NCBI GenBank assembly: GCA_017643395.1
Contig: JAEPNP010000001.1
Span: 1,803,806 to 1,867,805 of the forward strand
Reading direction: 5' to 3'
DNA: 64,000 nucleotides
DNA from: Rhodothermales bacterium
Lineage (GTDB): Bacteria > Bacteroidota > Rhodothermia > Rhodothermales > UBA10348
This document shows positions 1-7,086 of this stretch, piece after piece. The translations under genes were made by a program, and so were the position numbers. The notes beneath the pieces are model-generated. The model saw nothing but the letters and a program-made list of their open reading frames with translations, had not been told where the DNA came from and ran no database searches. Each line of letters opens with the position of its first letter. The stretch's first letter is position 1.

Positions 1-1
1 C

Positions 2-1717
2 AATGTGGTGCGCAACGTGGCGCACTCGGGGTATTCAACGGCGTGGACGGAGGTACGGCAGAACAATGCGTCGTTCCTGGGGCAGTCCGGGCAGCTGAGT
101 GACCTTACGGACCTGCGCAGGGGCATTGTGTTGGATGTAAGCCCTGAGATCACTGGTTCCCTCACGCGCGCGGCCGGGGATTCTCCCTGGGACGGCAATG
201 CGCGGGATCCCCTGGGCGTGAACGTGCGATGGGGCGTGACGAACAACCTGACCCTCAACGGCACGGTGAACCCGGATTTCTCGCAAGTCGAGGCGGATGT
301 AGCGCAGATTCAGACGGACCCGCGGCGCGCGCTCTTCTTCCCGGAGAAGCGGCCGTTCTTTCTGGACGGCATCGAGCAGTTCCAGGGGCCGACGAATCTC
401 ATTTACACCCGGCGCATTGCGAATCCCCTGACCGCCGTGAAGCTGACCGGCAAGACGGGGGCGACGAATGTGGGCGTGCTGTCGGCGGTGGACAATACCG
501 AGCTGTACCTGGGCGACCTGGAGGCACGGTACTTCAATGCCGTGCGGTTGTCGCGCGATCTGAGCGGGCAGAACACCATCGGCGGAACCTACACCGACAA
601 GATTGACGGCGACCGCTGGAATCGGGTGGGTGCTGTGGACGGCAGGCTGGTGTCGGGCATCTATTCGGCGACGTGGCAGGTGGCAGGAAGTCTGACGGGC
701 GATGGGTCCGAGACGGTGGGGGCGCCCATGTGGACCTGGCAGTCGTCGGCTACCGGACGCAAGTATGCTGCGTCCTTTTCCACGACGGGGTTCCACCCGG
801 ACTTCAACGCCGAGTCGGGATTCCTCCAGCGCATCGGCATTGCGACCGCCACGTTCAGCCCACGGCGCACGTGGTATGGACAGGAGGGTGCTCTGGTCGA
901 GCGGTTCACGTTCGGGCTGACGTTTGACGGCACCTGGGATTATGACCGGTTCACGCGGGGCACCGGGCCGAATGACCGCAAGCTGCATTTCAATACGGCC
1001 TACAGTTTTCGAGGTGGCTGGAGCGGCGGCACGAGTGTCTTCTACGAGTCCTTCAAGTATCCGGAGGAGCTGTACACCGGGTACTTCGTGGCGCCGGCCT
1101 CGCCCGGTGGGCAGCCGACACCGTATGTGGGTGTGGACCGGCTGATCAATCTGGGGTTCTGGAGTACGCTGGGCACGCCGCAGTGGAAGAAGTTCTCCGG
1201 GTTTGTCTTTTTGGTGGGTGGCCGGGACGACAACTTCTTTGAGTGGGCCTCCGCGGACATCTTCTTTGTGAACGGCAGCCTGAACTGGAATCCGACAGAC
1301 CAGATCAGGGTGAACCTGCTGTACAACCACCAGCAGTTCATCCGGGTGACGGACCGGTCCAACGTGGGGCTGCGGCGGGTGCCGCGGCTAAAGGTGGAGT
1401 ATCAGGCTACGCCGTCGCTCTTTGTGCGCGTGGTGGGGCAGTACGACTCGAATTTTGTCGATGAGCTGCGAGACGACTCCCGGACCAATCGGCCGATTGT
1501 GGTGCGGAATTCGGACGGTACGTTCTCGGGGATTCCGGAGCGGCGGTCGAATTTTTTCCGGTTCGACTGGCTGTTTTCGTATCGGCCCACGCCGGGTACC
1601 GTGGTGTTTCTGGGGTATGGGTCCAGTTTGACGGAGCCGCAGACGTACCGGTTTTCGGACTTCACCCGGCTGAATGACGGGTTCTTCTTGAAGCTGAGCT
1701 ATCGGTATCGGGTCTGA
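2..1717 (+). CDS. DUF5916 outer-membrane-type protein, 5' truncated by the window edge
   Basis: The reading frame is open from the first bases, so this is the C-terminal ~570 residues of a larger protein. It carries the signature of the DUF5916 family: a block with NPDFSQVEAD followed by LFFPEKRPFFLDG (about residues 88-122 of the visible part), then alternating hydrophobic/aromatic strands typical of a beta-barrel, ending in YRYRV. Full members have a signal peptide and a family-9-type carbohydrate-binding domain before the barrel; that part lies outside the window. The complete paralogue at 13497-15728 shares the motif. The substrate is unknown. An outer-membrane location is inferred from the strand pattern and from the family. 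Confidence 0.8.
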   Translation, partial: NVVRNVAHSGYSTAWTEVRQNNASFLGQSGQLSDLTDLRRGIVLDVSPEITGSLTRAAGDSPWDGNARDPLGVNVRWGVTNNLTLNGTVNPDFSQVEADVAQIQTDPRRALFFPEKRPFFLDGIEQFQGPTNLIYTRRIANPLTAVKLTGKTGATNVGVLSAVDNTELYLGDLEARYFNAVRLSRDLSGQNTIGGTYTDKIDGDRWNRVGAVDGRLVSGIYSATWQVAGSLTGDGSETVGAPMWTWQSSATGRKYAASFSTTGFHPDFNAESGFLQRIGIATATFSPRRTWYGQEGALVERFTFGLTFDGTWDYDRFTRGTGPNDRKLHFNTAYSFRGGWSGGTSVFYESFKYPEELYTGYFVAPASPGGQPTPYVGVDRLINLGFWSTLGTPQWKKFSGFVFLVGGRDDNFFEWASADIFFVNGSLNWNPTDQIRVNLLYNHQQFIRVTDRSNVGLRRVPRLKVEYQATPSLFVRVVGQYDSNFVDELRDDSRTNRPIVVRNSDGTFSGIPERRSNFFRFDWLFSYRPTPGTVVFLGYGSSLTEPQTYRFSDFTRLNDGFFLKLSYRYRV

Positions 1718-1815
1718 GGTGTGCGTCCCCGGAGGGGGGCGTGCTTGCGGCCGGTTGGCGTGTGGGGACGCCGCTGAGCGACATTTTTCTGGCATATGTC
1801 TAATGTGTGTGCAAG

Positions 1816-1837
1816 CTATGACAGAATGATGTCATAG
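1816..1837. promoter_or_regulatory. Palindromic operator, TGACA-N6-TGTCA class
   Basis: CTATGACA and TGTCATAG form perfect 8-bp arms around a GAATGA spacer, 42 nt before the ATG at 1880. The same core lies 39 nt before the rad52-like gene (8528-8549) and 37 nt before radA (61808-61827). A TATCCTTG box resembling the Bacteroidota -7 element follows about 15 nt downstream, so the palindrome would overlap the -35 region. The binding protein is unknown. Confidence 0.65.
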
Positions 1838-1879
1838 GTGTCTCTGTATCCTTGGATCGTAACTCAAGAGGCACCCACC

Positions 1880-2464
1880 ATGCACGCCGTTTCCATCAAC
1901 CCCACCGTTGCTTCGCTGACCCGCCAGGCCGCCGTCGTGGCACCGTCCCCGGCTGTTGACCGGGCACCCGCACGTCGGCAACGTCACCCGCCCACCGCGA
2001 GGCTGTTTGTTCACAGCCTGCGGCGCGCGCTGCGATCCACCACGGACATGCAGCTGGCGGCGACGACGCACACACCGATGGGGCCGGTGCCGGCAGAGGT
2101 GGTCCTCGAGGGTCGGTCGCGGCGGATAGCGGTGCTCGTGGGGGAGGCCGCAAGCGAGCGCGAGGTGCTGCTGCTGGTGTACGGGGGTTTCGACGCCGTT
2201 TACCGGGTGTCCGAGGGGGATGCCCGGCAGCAGTACCTCGCCGCCGTGACCTTGCTGGAGGCGGCCGAGCCTACGCTGTTCAAACAGGGGCATGCCCGGG
2301 TGGCTGCGATGGCGTCAGTGCGTCATGTGCACATGGGGCGGACTACGCTGGCGGCTGAGGGCTGGGACGGATGCATCCGCGCAACCTTGCATCGGCGGCG
2401 GATCAACCGGCCGGGAGAATGGGCTGCGCAGTTTGAGCTTTCCCTCGCTGCTCCTGCGGTTTGA
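1880..2464 (+). CDS. Hypothetical protein, candidate member of the palindrome regulon
   Basis: A 194-residue protein that I do not recognise. The start at 1880 is preferred over the in-frame ATG at 1838 because 1838 lies immediately after the operator palindrome. Residues 1-45 are Ala/Pro/Arg-rich and probably disordered. The rest alternates strands and helices (a PAEVVLEG... IAVLVGE core, then LLLVYGGFDAVYRV), so a small soluble alpha/beta domain is likely. There is no signal peptide or membrane segment. It stands alone, and the repeat-rich spacer follows. Its operator is shared with rad52-like and radA genes, so a role in DNA repair or DNA uptake is a reasonable inference; nothing in the protein itself shows this. 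Confidence 0.6.
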   Translation: MHAVSINPTVASLTRQAAVVAPSPAVDRAPARRQRHPPTARLFVHSLRRALRSTTDMQLAATTHTPMGPVPAEVVLEGRSRRIAVLVGEAASEREVLLLVYGGFDAVYRVSEGDARQQYLAAVTLLEAAEPTLFKQGHARVAAMASVRHVHMGRTTLAAEGWDGCIRATLHRRRINRPGEWAAQFELSLAAPAV

Positions 2465-2500
2465 GGTTGTGCCGGGGGTCGGCGTTGTGCCGGGGGTCGG
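2465..2500. repeat. 18-bp direct repeat, two adjacent copies
   Basis: TTGTGCCGGGGGTCGGCG occurs twice head to tail directly after the stop of the 1880 gene. It opens the non-coding spacer that runs to 2918. Confidence 0.7.
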
Positions 2501-2597
2501 CGCGAAGGGTCCCCGGAGGTAGGGGCTTGTGGGGCGTTGGCTGGGAGTTACCGATCGGGTGGTAGAGCCCAACACCTCCGCGGACCCTCCGCGCCGA

Positions 2598-2870
2598 CCC
2601 TTCGGGCCGGCGGTCAGGGGTTGGCTGGGAGGGTGGTCGGGAAGGCTCAGCCCTTGTGTGGCTGGGGAGGAGTGGCCGTTGGGAGCGTAGTCTCGACTGT
2701 CTCGGCGGGGCTCGGCGTGCCGGCCCTTCGGGCGGCGGCGGGGGTTGGCTGGGAGGCGTTGGCGGGAAGGGTCAGCCTTGGTGTTGCTGGGGAGGAGTGG
2801 CCGTTTGTAGCGGAGTGTCGACTGTCTCCGGGGACCTGGGCGGGCCGGCCCTTCGGGCGGCGGCCGGGGG
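2598..2870. repeat. Tandem repeat with a 125-126 bp unit
   Basis: Copies begin at 2598, 2724 and 2849 (the last is partial), each opening with CCCTTCGGG. The two complete copies share GGGTTGGCTGGGAGG, GCTGGGGAGGAGTGGCCGTT and TCGACTGTCTC blocks in the same order, with scattered substitutions and small indels. A further fragment (GGCGTTGGCTGGGAG) lies near 2530. Short frames through the repeat are low-complexity and differ between copies, so it is probably not coding. Confidence 0.8.
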
Positions 2871-2918
2871 TGGGTGACGGCGGTCTGGCCTGCGGCGAAC
2901 GGGTGCGGAGTCGGGGGC

Positions 2919-3467
2919 TTATTCGGCGGACTCGAAGACTCGAACTGGGAAACCTCGGCTCACGAATGTGATGCCTTGCGCGCTGGCGGTTGAGATCATG
3001 ACGGCCTCGACCACGGGGGCGCTGACGGAATCTTCGGCGCGCCACTCGACAAGGAAGTTGGCGCCCACTCCGGCGGTTCGGTCACTCTCGTCAACAACAA
3101 AAGCCCGGGAGGAGAGCGGGCCCAGGACAATGGGCTCTGTAGCGTAGTCCCTGACGAGCGCGCCGTTGTCGTCGTAGTAGCCGATGTGGTTGACGGTGAT
3201 CGAATACTCGGGGTCTGAGTTGCGCACCGACAATGTGACTGCGAGATCGATCTGGCGGGAGGCGTTCCGGTGGAAGATGTGCGAGTACGCGGGCACGTAC
3301 ATCAGCTCGCCGCCGGCGTGCCGGATTGAGATGGCCTTGACAGTCTCGCCGCCGATGACCACGGCGCCAGGCGGCACGGCGGTCGAGTCTGCGACCTGGC
3401 TTGCCGGCTCAACCGGGCCACAGGCGACTGTGAGCATGGCTACGAGGGCAAGGGTGATCTTCCGCAT
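2919..3467 (-). CDS. DUF3124 lipoprotein
   Basis: A 182-residue lipoprotein. Residues 1-15 form a signal peptide ending in the lipobox LTVAC, with lipidated Cys16. The mature part matches the DUF3124 pattern: MYVPAYSHIFHR, LAVTLSVRNSD, IGYYDDNGALVRDY and GANFLVEW in order. The function of DUF3124 proteins is not established, and they are generally exported. The gene stands alone on the minus strand with the repeat spacer downstream. The upstream neighbour on the same strand ends 84 bp away, so the two could share a transcript. Confidence 0.85.
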   Translation of the reverse strand: MRKITLALVAMLTVACGPVEPASQVADSTAVPPGAVVIGGETVKAISIRHAGGELMYVPAYSHIFHRNASRQIDLAVTLSVRNSDPEYSITVNHIGYYDDNGALVRDYATEPIVLGPLSSRAFVVDESDRTAGVGANFLVEWRAEDSVSAPVVEAVMISTASAQGITFVSRGFPVRVFESAE

Positions 3468-3550
3468 GAGTCTCTCATCGTTGCTTCCTGGACAACCCGC
3501 ATGTGCACGGGTTGTGCCGGGAGCCGGTTGTGCGTTCCGGGCTCAAGCAG

Positions 3551-4012
3551 CTAGGCGGGGTCGTCGTCCCGGATCGATTTCGATAGGTCCAGGTTGGGGG
3601 TGCCCCCGCAGCGATCGGCAGTGTACTCGTGCCAGGCGGCGATGGAGGGGCCCTTCAGACTGTCACCCCAGTCCCTGAAGCGAGAGAAGGAGGCGGCCGA
3701 GCCGAATCGACACTCACGGGCGGCAACGACCAAACTGTTCATCACGGCAAACCTGAGCCACCGTGGCTCCGCGCCGACTTGGTCCAACTGCTCGTACAGC
3801 GAGTCGAGCGATTGCCAACTCTCGTCACCGGATCGGGACCACTCCCTCAGAATCATCGCAGGGTGGTCCGGCGCCATGGGTTCCTGAGCCGTGTACAAGC
3901 TCCGAACATTGTCGGCGTACCGTACCGTTCCGCGCAGGCCGTCCACAATCTCTTCGGTGTAAGCCGCGGAGGCAGTAAGCACGGCAATCAAGAGGCAGGC
4001 CAGGCGCATCAT
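3551..4012 (-). CDS. Hypothetical exported protein
   Basis: A 153-residue protein with an N-terminal signal peptide (about residues 1-18, ending ASAAYT). The mature part is acidic and mostly helical with two cysteines. I recognise no domain. Two ATG codons lie in tandem at 4012 and 4009, and neither has a Shine-Dalgarno sequence. It is 84 bp upstream of the DUF3124 lipoprotein on the same strand and could be co-expressed with it. Confidence 0.55.
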   Translation of the reverse strand: MMRLACLLIAVLTASAAYTEEIVDGLRGTVRYADNVRSLYTAQEPMAPDHPAMILREWSRSGDESWQSLDSLYEQLDQVGAEPRWLRFAVMNSLVVAARECRFGSAASFSRFRDWGDSLKGPSIAAWHEYTADRCGGTPNLDLSKSIRDDDPA

Positions 4013-4189
4013 ATTCGGACGGTGCAGTTCACCTGCGGTATCGGCTGCAGAGCGGCAGGCCTCAATTCCGTCCTCCGCGCATGTTTGCGGGTCGGCGGTC
4101 GAGTCGGCTGCGGTCGGTCCGAAGGCCCCGGCCCGCTCCTGCGGCTCGGAGGTCCGTCCGCTCGCGCATCGCCCGTCGCGCGGGGCCGG

Positions 4190-4345
4190 GTGGAAAACCA
4201 GGGGCCGATCCCACGTTCACGCCCCGTTCGGGCGCCTATGCAGGTGGGATATGGGGGCGCTATTCCATGTGCACCCCCAGTTCGGCGCCACGAAATGTGG
4301 AAAACAGGCCCGCATTCCCATGTTGACGCCCCGCCGGAGACGCGT
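4190..4345. repeat. Diverged array of three ~53-bp palindromic units
   Basis: Units start at 4190, 4244 and 4297, a spacing of 54 and 53 bp. Each begins GTGGRAWA, followed after about 10 nt by a roughly complementary ATYCCAYGT and then a C-rich block (CACGCCCC or CACCCCC). The layout (imperfect palindrome plus GC-rich spacer, period about 53 bp) matches the larger array at 10096-10510, although the sequences differ. The rest of 4013-4496 holds only a 16-bp direct repeat (ATCCGCCAGCCCCGCG near 4368 and 4403) and no convincing gene. Confidence 0.6.
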
Positions 4346-4496
4346 GAGCACCGCCCAGCGCTTCACCATCCGCCAGCCCCGCGCTCTCCGTCACGATTCA
4401 CGATCCGCCAGCCCCGCGCAACCCCAACGGCGGAGGGCCAAAGGCCCAACCGCCAAAACCGCACCCGCCAGGAACACCTCCCCACAACGGTTGGCA

Positions 4497-4599
4497 GCGT
4501 GTCGAAAGGGGTTCGCAGGGGTATTTGACCCCTTCGCCCCCGGCGGTTACTCCACCTCAGGTTCGGGGGCGCCACCCCTGCGCACCCCTTTCGACACGC
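4497..4599. repeat. Long inverted repeat with 26-bp arms
   Basis: The left arm 4497-4522 (begins GCGTGTCGAAAGGGG) is complementary to the right arm 4574-4599 (ends CCCCTTTCGACACGC) with one mismatch. A second pair, CGCCCCCG at 4535-4542 and CGGGGGCG at 4564-4571, nests inside it. It lies 23 bp past the stop of the minus-strand flotillin gene and could act as a terminator hairpin, but there is no T-run. The size also fits a small non-autonomous mobile element (MITE/REP type). Confidence 0.7.
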
Positions 4600-4621
4600 C
4601 AGAGCACAACCCCAAAGGAAG

Positions 4622-5902
4622 CTATTCCGCAGCCCCGTCTCCGGAGACGGGACGCGCCTCGACCTCAACCTCTTTGGACCCTGCCGTAGCCAGCATTCCT
4701 GCAATGTCGATGCCTGTAGTCGCCTTCAGGCTTTCCAGCAATGCCGGCGTCGATCCCGCGATCTGGTTGAACACCGCGGGCACGCCCTTGCCGGATCCGC
4801 CGGTACCGGAGTCGACCACGGTGATCTTGTCGATCTTGAGGTTGTCGACCGTCTTGATGACCTCTTTCAGGATGTCGGGCAGCATCTGGATCAGGAACAG
4901 GCGCTCGGCATCACTACCGGCGTTCTTCCAGAGCTCCAGCTTCTGCTTCAGTACCTCGACTTCGGCCTGGCCGTCCTCGAAGATCCTGGCGGCGTTGCCC
5001 TTGGCGATCTCTTCCTTCGCCTGCCGTTCGGCCTCGGCCTTGACGACGATCTCGGCCTTCTGCCGCTTTTCAGCCAGCTGGATTTCCTGTTCGGCCAGCT
5101 CCTGTTCGGCCCTGGCGCGGGCGACTTCTGCAGCAACATTGACCTTGGCCTCCTCGGCCTCTGCTTCGGCGGCGAGCTGCGCCTTCAGGATGCGCACCTT
5201 GTTCTGGGCGGAGACAATGGCCTCATCGGCCTTGGCCTCGGCCAGTTTGGCCTGCTCGCGACGATCGGCTTCCACCACTTCCGCAGCGGCGATGATGTTG
5301 GCCGTGCTCTGGCGTCCGATGGCGTCCAGGTAACCCCGGTCGTCATCCACGTTCTGGATCTTGAGCGTGTCCAGCTGCAGGCCAAGCGCCCCGAGGTCGT
5401 TATCCGCCTCATCAAGCAGCACCTTGGCAAACTTCAGCCGGTCCTCGTTGACCTCCTCCGGGGTCAGGGATGCCAGCACGCCACGCAGGTTGCCCTCGAG
5501 CGTTTCCTTGGCGATGAGCTGGATCTCGTCCAGCGGCTTTCCGAGCAGGCGCTCCACGGCATTGTTGAGCTCCGGCTCCTGCGAGGCAATCTTGATGTTG
5601 GCGATCGCCTGCACCTTCAGCGGAATGCCTCCCTTGGAGTAGGCATTGGACACGGTCAGGTCAATCGGGATCGTGTTCAGGAACAGGCGATCCACTTTTT
5701 CGATGATCGGGACTCGGAAGCCGCGGCCACCACGGATCACCCGGTATCCGACCTTGCTGCCGTCGGTCAGCTGCCGCTGACGGCCGGAGAAGATCAGGAC
5801 CTCGTTCGGCTGGCAAATCTTCAGGTTCGCGCGCACAAAACCCAGGACGGACAGACCGCCCAGAATGATCGCGCCGGCTACAATGAAGGTGAAGGGATCC
5901 AT
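4622..5902 (-). CDS. floT: Flotillin-family SPFH membrane scaffold protein
   Basis: A 426-residue flotillin-like protein. Residues 1-25 form a membrane anchor (FIVAGAIILGGLSVLGFV). The SPFH/band-7 domain follows to about residue 190, then a long Ala/Glu-rich coiled coil (about 195-320) with the repeated AEA/AEAEAE pattern of flotillins, then a C-terminal tail. Flotillins organise membrane microdomains and oligomerise through the coiled coil. The gene lies directly downstream of an NfeD-like gene (36-bp gap), the same pairing as YuaF-YuaG in Bacillus. The symbol follows that family; YqiK-like is an alternative name. Confidence 0.88.
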   Translation of the reverse strand: MDPFTFIVAGAIILGGLSVLGFVRANLKICQPNEVLIFSGRQRQLTDGSKVGYRVIRGGRGFRVPIIEKVDRLFLNTIPIDLTVSNAYSKGGIPLKVQAIANIKIASQEPELNNAVERLLGKPLDEIQLIAKETLEGNLRGVLASLTPEEVNEDRLKFAKVLLDEADNDLGALGLQLDTLKIQNVDDDRGYLDAIGRQSTANIIAAAEVVEADRREQAKLAEAKADEAIVSAQNKVRILKAQLAAEAEAEEAKVNVAAEVARARAEQELAEQEIQLAEKRQKAEIVVKAEAERQAKEEIAKGNAARIFEDGQAEVEVLKQKLELWKNAGSDAERLFLIQMLPDILKEVIKTVDNLKIDKITVVDSGTGGSGKGVPAVFNQIAGSTPALLESLKATTGIDIAGMLATAGSKEVEVEARPVSGDGAAE

Positions 5903-5938
5903 TGTTGTATCTCCGTGCCCAAGGAAGGCACTACTGGT

Positions 5939-6526
5939 TCAGTTGGGCTTTACCACCTCCGCTACGCGGCCGTCCATGCGGACTACCACGACCTCATCAC
6001 CGGGCTTGAAGGCCTCGATGGTCTCAAGATCCAGCGATCTGGCAGGCAGCTGCAGTCGCTGGCCTTTCGCCTCCAGGGTGATCTTGCCGTTCTCCGCTCC
6101 GGTGAAGGGCAGGACAACCTTGGCGGTGCGTCCCTTGTAGTCTCGCACGCCCACCGTGGATGACACCTGTTCGTAGGCAAACTTCTTGATGACGTAATTG
6201 CCACCAAGGCCTACGGTGAGTCCGACGAGGATCGACGTTATCAGCGTCAGAGGCTCCCCTTCGCCCACAAGGCCCAAACCGAAACCGGTTAGGCCGAAAA
6301 ACGCGGCGAACAGGAACAGGGCCCGCAGGGAAAACAGGTCCACGAGGCCTACACCGGACCCCGTCTCAGAGTCCATGCCGATCTCGAACTCGGTGTCGGC
6401 TTCCAGATCAAACTCGGCATCCACATCGGCATCGGCGTCGAAGTCACCTTCGTGATCCGCGCCGAAAATCGACAGGAGGACAAAAAAGCCTCCTACGATG
6501 AGGCTGATGAGATAGACCGAATCCAT
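5939..6526 (-). CDS. NfeD-like membrane protein, flotillin partner
   Basis: A 195-residue protein read from the ATG at 6526. A longer frame to 6682 exists, but its extra residues look non-coding and the hydrophobic N-terminus starts at MDSVYLISLIVGG. The order is one membrane segment, an extremely acidic stretch (about residues 25-58, Asp/Glu repeats), two more membrane segments (about 68-110), then a C-terminal OB-fold NfeD domain (about 125-195, with GRTAKV and GDEVVVV). NfeD-like proteins accompany SPFH proteins, and the flotillin gene follows 36 bp downstream. The long acidic loop is unusual and could bind cations. Confidence 0.82.
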   Translation of the reverse strand: MDSVYLISLIVGGFFVLLSIFGADHEGDFDADADVDAEFDLEADTEFEIGMDSETGSGVGLVDLFSLRALFLFAAFFGLTGFGLGLVGEGEPLTLITSILVGLTVGLGGNYVIKKFAYEQVSSTVGVRDYKGRTAKVVLPFTGAENGKITLEAKGQRLQLPARSLDLETIEAFKPGDEVVVVRMDGRVAEVVKPN

Positions 6527-6665
6527 AGGGAGGGGGATAAGTCCCAATACGGATCCATGATATACGCAGTTGCGGCCGTTGGCAACGCACGCACCGTGTT
6601 CATGGGTTGTCCACGGAGATTGTGCGATGAGCGGATACTGCACGGAGCCGCTCCTGCCAAAACAC

Positions 6666-6699
6666 GAGGGGGCGGCGACCAAACGGTCACCGCCCCCTC
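6666..6699 (-). terminator. Intrinsic terminator of the amtB-glnB operon
   Basis: GAGGGGGCGG and CCGCCCCCTC form a 10-bp stem with an inner GACC/GGTC extension. On the minus strand it is followed by GTGTTTTGG. It lies 25 bp past the glnB stop. Confidence 0.7.
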
Positions 6700-6723
6700 A
6701 ATCTGGCCGATCAGAGTCGCGGT

Positions 6724-7086
6724 TCAGGCGAGAACAGGCTCAACCGGGGTCACGGCTGCCACGTCTTCCTCACCGGATCGGATGCGATAGACCTTTTCTA
6801 CCGGCAGGACGAACACTTTGCCGTCCCCCACATCGCCCGTACGAGCTGCCTGCAGGATGGCGTCGATGGTCTTGTCGACGTAAGGGTCCGAGACCCCGAT
6901 GTCGAGCATGACCTTGTCGGTCAGTTCCATGCGCACGGTGGTGCCGCGATAGGTCTCTTCCTCCTCGCGCTCGCCGCCGTGCCCACGAACACGGGATACG
7001 GTGAGGCCGCGCACGTCGATCTGGAACAAGGCGAGCAGCACGTCGCTGAGCTTTTCGGGGCGGACAATGGCTTTGATCAGTTTCAT
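6724..7086 (-). CDS. glnB: PII nitrogen regulatory protein
   Basis: A 120-residue PII signal protein. The N-terminal strand (MKLIKAIVRPEKL), T-loop (about 37-55), B-loop (RTGDVGDGKVFVLPV) and C-terminal RIRSGEED are all present. At residue 51, where GlnD-regulated PII proteins have the uridylylated Tyr, there is Val (YRGTTV). Covalent control at that site is therefore impossible, and regulation by ATP/ADP and 2-oxoglutarate binding is expected. It overlaps the amtB stop by 4 bp (ATGA), so the pair is translationally coupled and PII probably gates AmtB. GlnK is an equally valid name. Confidence 0.93.
   Translation of the reverse strand: MKLIKAIVRPEKLSDVLLALFQIDVRGLTVSRVRGHGGEREEEETYRGTTVRMELTDKVMLDIGVSDPYVDKTIDAILQAARTGDVGDGKVFVLPVEKVYRIRSGEEDVAAVTPVEPVLA

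Noticed and set aside
2537-2971. A 144-residue frame across the 125-bp tandem repeats
   Set aside because: The unit length is not a fixed multiple of three, so the frame shifts between copies, and the composition is Gly/Arg/Trp-rich. It also overlaps the DUF3124 gene end.
3629-4528. A 299-residue plus-strand frame in the 3.6-4.5 kb region
   Set aside because: It runs antisense through the exported-protein gene and through the palindromic array, and the product is Arg/Pro/His-rich low-complexity sequence.
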